Of a DNA stretch of 38,418 nt, positions 10,306 to 20,000 are shown one piece after another; position 1 is the stretch's first letter; every line of letters starts with the position of its first letter. Both the position numbers and the translations under genes were made by a program. This DNA is from an uncultured Porphyromonadaceae bacterium. GTDB lineage: Bacteria; Bacteroidota; Bacteroidia; Bacteroidales; Muribaculaceae. The notes below the pieces were generated by a model. That model was not told where the DNA came from. It saw nothing but the letters and a program-made list of their open reading frames with translations, and did no database searches. The DNA lies in the NCBI GenBank assembly GCA_947176755.1, contig CAMWRW010000013.1:1-38418 (forward strand), given 5' to 3'.

Positions 10306-11124
10306 ATGTCAGCACACAAGATAATATTCGTCTCGCAGGAGATTGCTCCTTACCTCTCTGTTCAAAACGGTAAATTCGGTCGCGAGCTCCCGCAGGCGGT
10401 GCAGAGCCATAAGTATGAGGTTCGTACGTTTATGCCTGATTTCGGCGAGGTCAATGAGCGTCGCAATCAGCTGCACGAGGTGATTCGTCTGAGCGGAATC
10501 AATATTCCGATCAGCGACCACGACCATCCCCTTGTTGTCAAAGTTGCCTCGATGCATCCTTCGCGTATCCAGGTCTACTTCATCGATAACGACGACTATT
10601 TTCAGAAGACGGACACTGACACGGACGCCTTCGGGACAAACCGTCCTGACAATGACGAACGTGCGATCTTCTTCGCCCACGGCACGCAGGAAACAGCCCG
10701 CAAGCTCCGTTGGGAGCCGGAAGTGGTGCAGGTCTCCGGTTGGATGTGTGCGCTGACTCCGCTCTATATGAAACGTATCTGCGGAGATCCGGCGGCCTTC
10801 AAAAAATCAAAATTTGTCTATGTGGTATTGCCCGGCGAAACCCCGGCCGCCATTGATGAAAATATCCTCTCCAAACTCAAGGCCGAAGGCGCCAAGCCTG
10901 CCGACCTCAAGAAACTCAAGGAGATTCCTCTCGATTCTGACTTCTTCCACAAGGTGGCGATGACCTATTCCGATGCCGTCGTCTTTCAAGGAGTCGAGCC
11001 TTCGCAGGCCCTTCTCGATTATGCCGCGCAGCTCGGAATCAAAGTCGTGTCGCTTCCCGGCGACGCCGTCGATGCCGATGCGTATGTCGACCTCTACAAT
11101 TCCTTAATGACGAAATCTAAATGA
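10306..11124 (+). CDS. Glycogen/starch synthase N-terminal-domain protein (single GT5-like domain)
   Basis: 272 residues from the ATG at 10306 (10300 is equally possible); the frame opens upstream at 10192 but that part is promoter. The start KIIFVSQEIAPYLSV and the LYMKR, DNDDYFQ and NDERAIFFAHG segments resemble the N-terminal Rossmann domain of GlgA-type starch synthases. Two things are missing: the C-terminal GT-B half, and the KxGGL ADP-glucose motif, replaced here by VQNGKFGRE. The DVVHAHDW-type motif is VVQVSGWM. It is therefore probably not a complete glycogen synthase. The DUF4270 gene overlaps its stop by 4 bp (ATGA), which implies translational coupling. Divergent from panC. Confidence 0.88.
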   Translation: MSAHKIIFVSQEIAPYLSVQNGKFGRELPQAVQSHKYEVRTFMPDFGEVNERRNQLHEVIRLSGINIPISDHDHPLVVKVASMHPSRIQVYFIDNDDYFQKTDTDTDAFGTNRPDNDERAIFFAHGTQETARKLRWEPEVVQVSGWMCALTPLYMKRICGDPAAFKKSKFVYVVLPGETPAAIDENILSKLKAEGAKPADLKKLKEIPLDSDFFHKVAMTYSDAVVFQGVEPSQALLDYAAQLGIKVVSLPGDAVDADAYVDLYNSLMTKSK

Positions 11125-12548
11125 AGCGACTCCGCCTGATTCCGATAATCATCGCTGTCGCCTTGGCCGGCGCCTCGATGATGTCATCCTGCAATGACGA
11201 TCTGACCACGATCGGATCCTCCCTCTCCAATGGCGAAGTCATCATCACGATGGATTCGCTTAAGACTGCGATTCCATCCGCTGTCAGGATGGTCCCGGAG
11301 ATCGACGGCCGTGGATATACGAAGCTGCTCGGCCGAATCAGCGTCCCCGAATATGGTTCGCTCGGATGTTCGTTTGTGGCCCAGATGGTCTGCTCCAATA
11401 AAATGACAATCCCCGATTCCATCCCCCGCGAGTCGGTGGATTCTGTCAAGCTCATCATGAAGGTCCTTCGCGGTTCGCTTACGGGCGACTCCCTCGCTCC
11501 CCAGCAGCTCACGGTCTATCCGCTTCAGAAAGAGTTGCCCTCATCGTTCAACTCCGACTTCGATCCCTCCGGATATTACAATCCTGAGCAACCCTGGGGG
11601 AAAAAGTCCTACACTCTTTCCGTGATTGCCGCAGGAGACTCCGCGGTCAAGAAAGTGAATTATGTCTCGATTCCGGTCAAGCTCCCCCTGGAATGGGGCT
11701 TGAAAGTGTTTGATATGTACAGGGCCGGAGATCCTGTATTCGACTGGCCGCAGACCTTTAACGCCTTCTTCCCCGGAATCTACGTTGAGCCGAGTTTTGG
11801 AAACGGTTGCATCGGAAATATCACGACCACAGAAATTTATACCTACTGGCATCACACCGTTACCCAATCCGTGCTTGAAGATGGCGTCTACGTGAATCGT
11901 CCGGTCGTGAAACGCGACTCTGTCTGCCTCATGTCCTCGCAGCCGATTGTCAACACGACCAATCTCATCTCTTATAACATCTCCGACCAAATCAAATCGC
12001 TTGTTGAGCAGGGAGAGTCAATCATTACGACCCCCGGAGGATATGTGGTGGATTTCACCTTCCCGGTCCGCACCCTTCTTGACCGCTATCTGGAGGCAGG
12101 AGAGGGAATGTCGGTGGTTTCAGCTCTTGAATTCTCCGTTCCGGCCCGTACAATCCGCAATGACCATGGTCTCGATGTCGCCCCCTGGCTCCTGATGGTG
12201 AAACGCAAGGATGTTGATGAGTTTTTCGCCTCCAACAAAGTGCCCGACAATGTGGAGTCCTTCTACGCCGCGTATGACACGGAGACCGGTTCCTACCGTT
12301 TCTCATCAATGCGTCAGTACTTCCTCAATCTCTATAATGCTTACCGCAACGGCGAGGAGATTAAGGCCGAGGACACGGAGTTCTCTTTCATCCCGGTAAA
12401 CATCACGACGGAATCCGTAGAAGGGTATAACTCGGTGTCGACCTATGTGACCCGATGCGCTCCCTATATGATTAAACCGACGATGACCCGGCTCTCGACA
12501 GACGAGGCCCTTATCTGTTTCACGTTCTCCAATCAGGCTCTCGACTGA
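11121..12548 (+). CDS. DUF4270 family lipoprotein
   Basis: 475 residues. The signal peptide MKRLRLIPIIIAVALAGASM is followed by a lipobox ending at Cys24 (MSSC), then NDDLTTIGSSL, typical of Bacteroidetes DUF4270 lipoproteins. The body is beta-rich with no catalytic motif I can recognise; such proteins are envelope-associated and of unknown function. It overlaps the upstream GlgA-like gene by 4 bp, so the pair is coupled, which hints at a shared role in surface polysaccharide or envelope biology (inference). Confidence 0.88.
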   Translation: MKRLRLIPIIIAVALAGASMMSSCNDDLTTIGSSLSNGEVIITMDSLKTAIPSAVRMVPEIDGRGYTKLLGRISVPEYGSLGCSFVAQMVCSNKMTIPDSIPRESVDSVKLIMKVLRGSLTGDSLAPQQLTVYPLQKELPSSFNSDFDPSGYYNPEQPWGKKSYTLSVIAAGDSAVKKVNYVSIPVKLPLEWGLKVFDMYRAGDPVFDWPQTFNAFFPGIYVEPSFGNGCIGNITTTEIYTYWHHTVTQSVLEDGVYVNRPVVKRDSVCLMSSQPIVNTTNLISYNISDQIKSLVEQGESIITTPGGYVVDFTFPVRTLLDRYLEAGEGMSVVSALEFSVPARTIRNDHGLDVAPWLLMVKRKDVDEFFASNKVPDNVESFYAAYDTETGSYRFSSMRQYFLNLYNAYRNGEEIKAEDTEFSFIPVNITTESVEGYNSVSTYVTRCAPYMIKPTMTRLSTDEALICFTFSNQALD

Positions 12549-12566
12549 TTGCAGCCTCCTCAAACT

Positions 12567-13679
12567 ATGACACTCCTCAACGCTCTCCACTCGCTGCTCC
12601 CGACGCTGATCTCGCTGCTCGGATTTATCACCGGGGCGACCGAGCCGGGAGAGGCTCAGGGTGCCGACCTTCTGTTTGTCGGTGATGCCATGCAGCATCA
12701 GGCCCAGCTGGATGCTGCCTTGAGCGCCGGCGGAGGTCGATCTTATGATTATTCAGATTGCTTCACGCTGATCGCTCCGGAGGTGACAAAAGCAGACTAT
12801 GCAGTCTGCAACCTTGAAGTGCCCCTCGGCGGAGGTCCCTCTTATTCCGGTTATCCCTGTTTTTCAGCTCCGGATTCATACGCGGAGGCTCTGCGGGATG
12901 CCGGCTTCGATATGTTTCTGACGGCTAACAATCATTGTCTCGACCGACGCGACAAGGCCGCCCGGCGGACTCTCACAGCCCTTGATTCCTTGCACGTCGA
13001 CCATACAGGGACGTTTCACGATGCCGCCGACCGAGAGAATAAGCTCCCTCTTATAAAGGATATCAATGGCATCAAGGTCGGTTTCCTTAACTATACCTAC
13101 GGCACGAACGGCATCCCTCCGCAGGATGGAATTGAAGTGGCAATGATTGACCGCGAACGGATGGCCCGCGAAATCGATCTGACACGCGCCGCCGGAGCCG
13201 AGATTCTTGTGGTGGCGGTCCATTGGGGCATAGAATATGTGCTGCTTCAGAACCGCAATCAGGAGGATTTGGCCGATTTCCTTGTCGACAGAGGAGTTGA
13301 CCTTGTGATTGGAGGTCATCCTCATGTGGTCCAGCCGATGAAAGTTGTCCGCAACGAGAAAGAGCAAAAGGATGTGCTCGTGGTGTATTCGCTCGGAAAC
13401 TTTATTTCCAACATGAAGACAACCGACACGCGCGGAGGCGCGCTGGTAAGGGCTCGCATCGAGAGGGATGCCGATGGCAAGGCGCGCTTCAAACACGCTG
13501 ATTACGATCTTCTTTTCAGCGCCAAACCAACGGGTGGAAAATCAAATTTTAAGGTTTATCCTTCGCAAGCGTCCGAGAGTATTCCCGCCTCACAACGCGG
13601 TCATTGGAAGCTTTTCGAGCGAAGTGCCCGCAGGGTTCTCGACGCCCATAACGTTGGGGTTCCCTTCAAGACAAATTGA
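12567..13679 (+). CDS. CapA family protein, calcineurin-like metallophosphatase fold
   Basis: 370 residues from the ATG at 12567; a TTG six codons upstream is open but less likely. A hydrophobic N-terminus (LLPTLISLLGFITGA) suggests export. The metal-site motifs of the PGA_cap/CapA family are present in order: LLFVGDAMQH, NLEVPL, LTANNHCLD, VAVHWGIEY and VIGGHPHVVQPMKV, followed by VYSLGNFIS. Family members take part in poly-gamma-glutamate capsule synthesis or act as metallophosphatases. No other capsule gene is near, so the substrate is unknown. It begins 18 bp after the DUF4270 stop and ends before a strong convergent hairpin. Confidence 0.92.
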   Translation: MTLLNALHSLLPTLISLLGFITGATEPGEAQGADLLFVGDAMQHQAQLDAALSAGGGRSYDYSDCFTLIAPEVTKADYAVCNLEVPLGGGPSYSGYPCFSAPDSYAEALRDAGFDMFLTANNHCLDRRDKAARRTLTALDSLHVDHTGTFHDAADRENKLPLIKDINGIKVGFLNYTYGTNGIPPQDGIEVAMIDRERMAREIDLTRAAGAEILVVAVHWGIEYVLLQNRNQEDLADFLVDRGVDLVIGGHPHVVQPMKVVRNEKEQKDVLVVYSLGNFISNMKTTDTRGGALVRARIERDADGKARFKHADYDLLFSAKPTGGKSNFKVYPSQASESIPASQRGHWKLFERSARRVLDAHNVGVPFKTN

Positions 13680-13701
13680 AGTTCGCTTCCCATAACATAC
13701 G

Positions 13702-13760
13702 CAACAATACAGAATCGGCTTGCCGGAGGAATTTCACGGCAAGCCGATTCTGTATTGTTG
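13702..13760. terminator. Convergent bidirectional terminator, 24-bp stem
   Basis: Arms 13702-13725 and 13737-13760 are exact reverse complements with an 11-nt loop. The hairpin lies between the convergent capA-like and galE genes (stops at 13679 and 13784) and should end both transcripts. Confidence 0.8.
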
Positions 13761-13783
13761 GTGGAGAGGAGTTCTCCGGAGCT

Positions 13784-14815
13784 TTAACGTTTGATTCTCG
13801 ACTGTTGCCAGGCCCATGCGTGACGCATGGTTTCTTCAATGGGCGTTTCGGCTTTCCAGCCGAGCACTTCGTTAGCTTTCTTCGGGTCGGCCCAAATCTG
13901 CTCGATATCTCCTTCCCTGCGTTTCCCGATCGTATGAGGAACGTGCACACCGGTTGCGCGTTCGAACGCTGAGATAAGTTCCAGCACGGAAAGCCCCCGG
14001 CCCGTGCCAAGGTTAAAGACTTCAACCGAATCATGATCTTCTCCTGAGAGAAGGCGTTCCATTGCGATGACATGCGCTCTTGCAAGATCGGTGACATCGA
14101 TATAGTCGCGGATACAGCTTCCGTCAGGGGTATTGTAATCCGTGCCAAACACGGTCAGTTCCCCACGGATTCCTGCGGCAGCCTGAGTCATGTAGGGCAC
14201 AAGATTCTGGGGCACTCCAATCGGGAGCTCTCCGATCAAGGCCGACTCATGCGCTCCTATCGGATTGAAATATCGGAGAAGGATGCTTTTGATCGGGGCT
14301 CCGGCGCGGATGAAATCGCGGATGATTTCCTCCGAAATCTGCTTAGTGTTTCCGTATGGGGATGTGGCAGGCTTGATCGGTGCGGTTTCATCTATGGGAT
14401 TCATGTCGGGTTCGCCGTAAACCGTGCATGATGATGAGAACACTATCCCTTTGACTCCGAATTCCGGCATGCAGTCAAGCAGGTTGAGGAGTGTGACCAG
14501 GTTGTTGCGATAATAAAGAATAGGATTCTTTACAGACTCTCCCACAGCCTTGGAAGCCGCAAAGTTGATGATTCCTTTGATGCCGGGAAGTTTAAGGAAA
14601 AGACGGCGGAGTGTTTCAAGGTCCGTGCAGTCTCCCTCGACAAAAATCGGCCGGATTCCGGTGATTTTTTCTATTCCGTCGACAACGGTAGGTTCGGAGT
14701 TCGACAGGTTGTCGATAATCACGACATCGTAACCCGCTTTCTGGAGCTCGACAACCGTGTGCGACCCGATATAGCCGGTGCCTCCGGTGACGAGGATTCT
14801 TTCTTTGGTGGCCAT
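13784..14815 (-). CDS. galE: UDP-glucose 4-epimerase
   Basis: 343 residues, the usual length. Interconverts UDP-glucose and UDP-galactose in the cytoplasm. NAD-binding GGTGYIGSH is at 11-19, the catalytic triad lies in SSSCTVYG (127-134) with Tyr154 and Lys158 in SPYGNTK, and the C-terminal RREGDIEQIWADPKKA is typical of GalE. It follows a sugar nucleotidyltransferase by 11 bp, so the pair could feed sugar-nucleotide precursors to surface polysaccharides. Confidence 0.96.
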   Translation of the reverse strand: MATKERILVTGGTGYIGSHTVVELQKAGYDVVIIDNLSNSEPTVVDGIEKITGIRPIFVEGDCTDLETLRRLFLKLPGIKGIINFAASKAVGESVKNPILYYRNNLVTLLNLLDCMPEFGVKGIVFSSSCTVYGEPDMNPIDETAPIKPATSPYGNTKQISEEIIRDFIRAGAPIKSILLRYFNPIGAHESALIGELPIGVPQNLVPYMTQAAAGIRGELTVFGTDYNTPDGSCIRDYIDVTDLARAHVIAMERLLSGEDHDSVEVFNLGTGRGLSVLELISAFERATGVHVPHTIGKRREGDIEQIWADPKKANEVLGWKAETPIEETMRHAWAWQQSRIKR

Positions 14816-14826
14816 TTCTGTTAATA

Positions 14827-15729
14827 TTAGAAAAGGGGAGTGGGATAGAGTCCTTCGTCGACGAGCTTTTTGAACTCGGCAACTGTGGCGTCACGGTCGG
14901 CGGCATAAGTGACTCCGAACCAACGTGAAGTTGTCGGTTCGACCTTCAGGCTGACTTCTCCGGCCTGAATCAGGTCGTTGACAACAGTCGGGATATAGAA
15001 TTCCGATTTGAGTTCGTTGCCATGGGCGGCAAGGAATTCAAGAAATGCCTTCTCGGAATAGTCGAAATAATCGGGAGTGAAGCCCCACATGTTCATCGAC
15101 ACGCTTGCATCTTCGGGGAAAGGAACGGCATTTCCCTCTTCATCAATGCGGATGAGCTTACCGTCGCGTCGCTCAATGCCGTGGCATTCGGTGACGCTCG
15201 TAAGCATTCCGTCGGCATCTACGCGGCAGTAGCCTCGCGAAACGCCTCCGTTCTCACTCAGAGTGTTGCAGATATTGAAGCCGACCATACACCAGCGTCC
15301 CCGTTCTCCCTCGACCGAGCGGAGGAAATCAGCAAGCACCCGGAAGCCGTCGGCTCCGTAATAATCGTCGGCGTTGATGACTCCGAAAGGTTCGTTGATG
15401 ACATCCTTGCCCATCAGCACGGCATGCCCCGTGCCCCAGGGTTTGGTCCTGCCTTCCGGAACGCTGTGGCCAGCCGGAAGTGCGTCGAGTTCTTGAAACA
15501 CAACCTCCACCGGAACATGTCCCTCGTAACGAGAGATTATCTTGCGACGGAACTCCTCCTCGAAGTCGTGGCGGATCACAAATACAATTTTGCCGAAACC
15601 TGCACGGAGAGCGTCGTAGACTGAATAGTCCATAATCGTTTCTCCCGATGGGCCGAGGCCGTCAAGTTGTTTAAGTCCTCCGTATCGGCTGCCCATTCCG
15701 GCAGCGAGGATAAAAAGTGTGGGTTTCAT
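14827..15729 (-). CDS. Sugar nucleotidyltransferase
   Basis: 300 residues. The N-terminal LAAGMGSRYGGLKQL (8-22) is the nucleotide-binding signature of NTP-transferases such as glucose-1-phosphate thymidylyl- or uridylyltransferase; VINADDYYGADGF supplies the metal-binding aspartates. The loop GSRYGGLKQ is slightly different from the RmlA form (GTRL), so the exact sugar and nucleotide are uncertain. Located between the DNA polymerase delta' gene (79 bp upstream) and galE (11 bp downstream). Confidence 0.88.
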   Translation of the reverse strand: MKPTLFILAAGMGSRYGGLKQLDGLGPSGETIMDYSVYDALRAGFGKIVFVIRHDFEEEFRRKIISRYEGHVPVEVVFQELDALPAGHSVPEGRTKPWGTGHAVLMGKDVINEPFGVINADDYYGADGFRVLADFLRSVEGERGRWCMVGFNICNTLSENGGVSRGYCRVDADGMLTSVTECHGIERRDGKLIRIDEEGNAVPFPEDASVSMNMWGFTPDYFDYSEKAFLEFLAAHGNELKSEFYIPTVVNDLIQAGEVSLKVEPTTSRWFGVTYAADRDATVAEFKKLVDEGLYPTPLF

Positions 15730-15808
15730 TAGATGATGATTTAATAATTTCTATTTGAGATTGTCCCCCGTGGCGCGGTGATTAAGCAGCCTTGTATGCT
15801 GCGTGGCG

Positions 15809-16954
15809 TTATCCGCGTTTCTTATGAATGAGGATAATGAGGAGAATAAAAAAATCAAAAAGCACGAGCTTGGCGTTGGCATTCCGCTCGATATCGATGC
15901 GAGCCCGGTCGGTCTCCTTCACGAGCTCCTCGACATTGCCTGAATGGATAAAAGGGGCAAAGCGGGATGCGAATTCTTCCTCCTCCCGGGTCATGGCCAC
16001 GAGCGACCCGACGCCAAGGTTATAGAGATAGTTCTCGCGTGCCATCCGGCCCATATACAGGAGAAACCGACGGAGTTTCTCTCGACCGTAGCCCCCCTTG
16101 GAATCGCCGAGACGATCGGCAATCTTTTTGAGAGCGGCAGCTCCCTTTTTGTAGGCCTGGCGCATGATTTCCATATATTGAAGCCTGAATTCTTCGGTCT
16201 CTCCCGAGTGGGAGGCGAGGCGGGAGGCGTTGATAAGGTTGCCGCCGGCTATCGAGGCTATTCTGCGGGCTTCATCCTCGCTGAGCCCGCGGTTGTGAAT
16301 GAGCCATTCGGTAAGTTCGGCGTTTTCGATAGACCCGACATGAAAGCGCTGGGTCCTTGAATATATGGTGGGCAGGAGTTGCAGCTCGTTGTCGCTGACA
16401 AGGATAAAAACGGTGCCTTGCATGGGCTCCTCTATCACTTTCAGCAACTTGTTGGCCGCCGCGGTCTGCATTCTCTCCGGACGCCAGATGATGAATATTT
16501 TGCGCGTGGATGTAAAGGGGGGATAGGAATCCGCCTGAACAATCGAATCCGCCTCATTGACATAGATCGACGGCTGCGAGTTGCCCGCGTTGATAATCTC
16601 GAGCCACTGCTCGGAGGGCATTTCAGGATGCTCGACGAGCATCTGTTGCCAAAGCGGCAGAATATCGGCGGAAGTCGCTATCTTTTCCTTTTCACGCTTG
16701 ACGATTGGATAGACGAAATGGAGGTCGGGGTGGGAGAGTTCGGCATGCATCCTGCAGTCGGGACACTCTCCGCAGGGCTCTCCGCCGACCGGCCGGCGGC
16801 AATGGAGATATTGCGCGAAAGCGCGGGCGAGCATCATCTTGCCCGTCCCTTCCGCGCCCGAAAGCAGAATCGCATGGGGCACGGTGTCGTTATCTGCCAG
16901 TCGCCGGAGGGAATCCTTGAGCACTTCCTGTCCCGGCGTGTCGGAAAATCTCAT
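15809..16954 (-). CDS. holB: DNA polymerase III subunit delta'
   Basis: 381 residues from the ATG at 16954; the frame runs six codons further up but the promoter box overlaps that part. AAA+ clamp-loader subunit: the P-loop is GAEGTGKMML (Met where Thr is usual), a zinc module follows with four Cys (HCRRPV, CGECPDC), and the sensor region KLLKVIEEP is normal. The SRC motif is present as SRTQ rather than SRC. C-terminal KLVLFDFFILLIILIH is hydrophobic. It loads the sliding clamp with the other clamp-loader subunits, which are not in this window. Confidence 0.9.
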   Translation of the reverse strand: MRFSDTPGQEVLKDSLRRLADNDTVPHAILLSGAEGTGKMMLARAFAQYLHCRRPVGGEPCGECPDCRMHAELSHPDLHFVYPIVKREKEKIATSADILPLWQQMLVEHPEMPSEQWLEIINAGNSQPSIYVNEADSIVQADSYPPFTSTRKIFIIWRPERMQTAAANKLLKVIEEPMQGTVFILVSDNELQLLPTIYSRTQRFHVGSIENAELTEWLIHNRGLSEDEARRIASIAGGNLINASRLASHSGETEEFRLQYMEIMRQAYKKGAAALKKIADRLGDSKGGYGREKLRRFLLYMGRMARENYLYNLGVGSLVAMTREEEEFASRFAPFIHSGNVEELVKETDRARIDIERNANAKLVLFDFFILLIILIHKKRG

Positions 16955-16959
16955 GACTG

Positions 16960-16967
16960 CAAAAGTA
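16960..16967 (-). promoter_or_regulatory. -7 box immediately before holB
   Basis: The minus strand reads TACTTTTG, matching TAnnTTTG, and ends only 5 nt before the ATG at 16954. No good TTTG is found 19-20 bp upstream. If used, the mRNA would have 0-3 leader nucleotides. Confidence 0.5.
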
Positions 16968-17030
16968 AACAAAAATTCCCGAGTTTCCTAATTATTAGGG
17001 CCCCTATCGGCCCCTCTTCTTTTGATTTGC

Positions 17031-17061
17031 TTGCATTGACCTTTAATCTTGATTAACTTTG
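17031..17061 (+). promoter_or_regulatory. Promoter of the AddB-like gene
   Basis: TAACTTTG at 17054-17061 is a full -7 match; TTGC at 17031-17034 lies 19 bp upstream as a degenerate -33. The ATG at 17070 is 8 nt past the box, so the leader would be only a few nucleotides. Confidence 0.6.
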
Positions 17062-17069
17062 TGTCTGAT

Positions 17070-20000
17070 ATGAATGGTTCCTTTTCCGAGCGCTCCGAGG
17101 CGCCGATTCCTTTTCTTCAGGCGGTGGCGGAATCTGCGCTTTCTCGATTTGATAATCTTAGCCGAGTCTGCTTCGTGTTCCCTAACCGTCGCGCCGGAAT
17201 GTTTTTCCTTCGTTATCTGGCGTCGGCCTCCCGGAATCCCTTGTTGGCTCCTGAAGTCATGGCCATAGCCGATTTCACGGCTCGGCTCTCGGGCCACGAT
17301 GTGGATTCCCGGATCGATATGCTCTTCCGCCTCTACAATGTCTACTGTCGTCTCCTTGCCGACCTCTCGAAATTGTCGGATTCTGGCAAGGGGTTCAAAC
17401 CGCTTGTCTTTGACCGGTTCGCCTCCTGGGGGGAGGTGATACTTGCCGATTTCAGCGAAGTCGACCAGTATATGGTCGATGCAGAGAAGGTGTTCGACAA
17501 TGTGCGGGATTTCCGGGAAATATCCTCCAATTTCCTTACTGACGAGCAGCGGGAGATGATTGAACGATTCTTCGGTTATTCTCCGGCTCTTGAGGATGTC
17601 GAGGGGTTCTGGAAACATGTCGGCCCGGGGAGCGACGAAGGAATTAGGGCCAGGTTTCTTGAACTATGGCAACTTCTTCCGGAACTTTACGAGCGCCTGC
17701 GTGCCGATCTTGAGGCCGACGGCCTTTGCATGCCGGGAAGCGCGTTCAGGCTCGCCGTCGAAAGACTCAACGACGGTGAAGAGGATTTTCCATACGATAA
17801 AGTGGTGTTTGTCGGATTCAATGCGCTCTCCACGAGCGAGAATCTTCTGTTTGAGGAGTTGGCTGCTCGAAAGAGTCCTGACGGCTCTCCTCTTGCCGAA
17901 TTTTTCTGGGATGCGACAGGCCCCGTGCTCACAAATGTCCACGGAAAAATCACGCGTGAACTTCGTCGTAACGAAAAGCGTTTCCCTTCTCCGGAGTGGA
18001 GCCGGCCTTTTCTTGAGCGAGCCGCCACGAAGCAGATGCCCCCGGTCGTTACGATTGCCGCTTCCCCCTCCAACTCGACACAGACGAAAATCGCCGGCGA
18101 AAAACTGAAGGAACTCCTCAATAATATCGGCAAGGAAAAGTTTAAGGATGCTAAGGTGGCGGTGGTCTTGCCCGATGAAAATCTCCTCCTCCCACTCCTA
18201 TATTCTCTTCCCCGGGAAATCGGAGAGGTCAATCTTACGATGGGCCATTCATTGCGCTTCACGGCGATTGCTTCTTTCATCTATCATATCCGTCGGCTTT
18301 TTCAGCGCCGCCGCGCGGTCGACGGTCGGGAGGCCTATTATTATGAGGACCTTAAACTCTTCCTCGCGCATCCTTTGACCCATGCAGTGGCCGGCAGCGA
18401 TGAGGCTAACGCAGTGGCCGGCCATATTATGAATACTCACTGTTTCACGCTTTCTGTAGAGGAGATAGCCTCGATATCCCCCGCTGTGGCAAGGTTGCTC
18501 AGGCCTCTTCCCCGCAACGCTTCGCCGACAAAGACTGTCGAATGGCTCGATCATCTTCTCAATGAGGTTGATGAAGCTTTGGCTGCGGAAGCGTCCGATG
18601 AGTCGGGATTGAAAAAGACTCTCGAACGTTCGCAAATCATTGTCTACCGGAACGCCCTCTCAAGGTTGCTCGACGCTATCTGTGAACATCATATTATGAT
18701 GGGTCCGGAAAGTGTGCTGCTTCTTGCCGACCGTCTTTTGGCCGGCGAAAAAATCACATTTGAGGGGGAGCCTCTGGAGGGATTGCAGGTGATGGGAATA
18801 CTGGAAACTCGCGCGCTTGATTTCGAACATATTATTGTTCTGTCAATGAACGATAAGGTGATGCCCCGGAGCGGAGGTCGACGCACATTTATCCCCGATG
18901 CTCTGCGCCGGGGATATGGATTGCCGGCAGGACACAGCGGGGAAGCTCTTTACGCCTATTATTTCTACCGGATGCTGTCGCGCTCGCGAGGTGTCGATCT
19001 CATTTATGATGCACGGGCCGGCGAGGGGATGCGCAGTGGCGGCAAGTCGCGCTTTCTTCTTCAGCTTGAGCTGCTTCATGCACGCGACCGGGTCAGAATG
19101 GAAAACTATTCCTACCAGTTGAATGCTTCCCCTTCGAAGGCTAAGCCGATCGTGAAGTCACCCGCTGTGATCGATGAGTTGCTCGCCTTTACCCGGAAAG
19201 AAAGCGGCAGAAATCTTTCTGCTTCCGCGCTCGTGGAATATTGCAACTGTCCGGTCAGATTCTATTATAAGTTTGTCAAGGGAATCCGGGATGAGGTAGA
19301 GCCCGGGAATTTTATTTCTCCCATCGTCCAGGGCGACATTGTCCATGATGTCATGCTCTCGCTATACTTCCCCGCCAAGCGAGCTCGTCGGATGCTTCGC
19401 AAGCCGATTGTCATTTCTCGCCAGCAGCTGGAGGCTATGGCCTCCGATCGCCGGCGTATAATGCGGTTGATTGTTGAAGGGGTCAATAAACATCATTTTC
19501 ATCTCCCGGAAGAAAAACGCGGGAGGGACTTGCCCGAGGGCGTGGCGATGGTGGCCGAGAAATTGGCGGATATGGTGGAGGGCATCCTTCGTTATGATGC
19601 TTCGCGGGGTGAACTTGTGCTGTGTGGCGGGGAAGTGCCGGGGAAGACCCGGATGAAGATTGGCGACGCTCCCGAAGTCAATTTCAGTTATGCATTCGAC
19701 CGTGTTGACCGCACCCCCGACGGAGGCTATCGGATAGTCGACTATAAGACGGGAAGCGTTCATCTCGAAGCGGCGAAGCCGGAGAATATTCTCGACGGCT
19801 CTTATAAGGCCAAGAATATCCTCCAGCTTCTGTTATATTCCAATCTGCTTGCCCGACAGGTGGGAAGCGAGGTGGCGATAGCCCCGGAAATCTATGAGGC
19901 GCAAGTTCTTCCGGAAGGGGGCGCTTCGAGGCCGAAAGTCGACAGGACGGTTGTGACCGACTATCGGCAGGTAAATGATGAATTTCTTTCAGGCCTTTCG

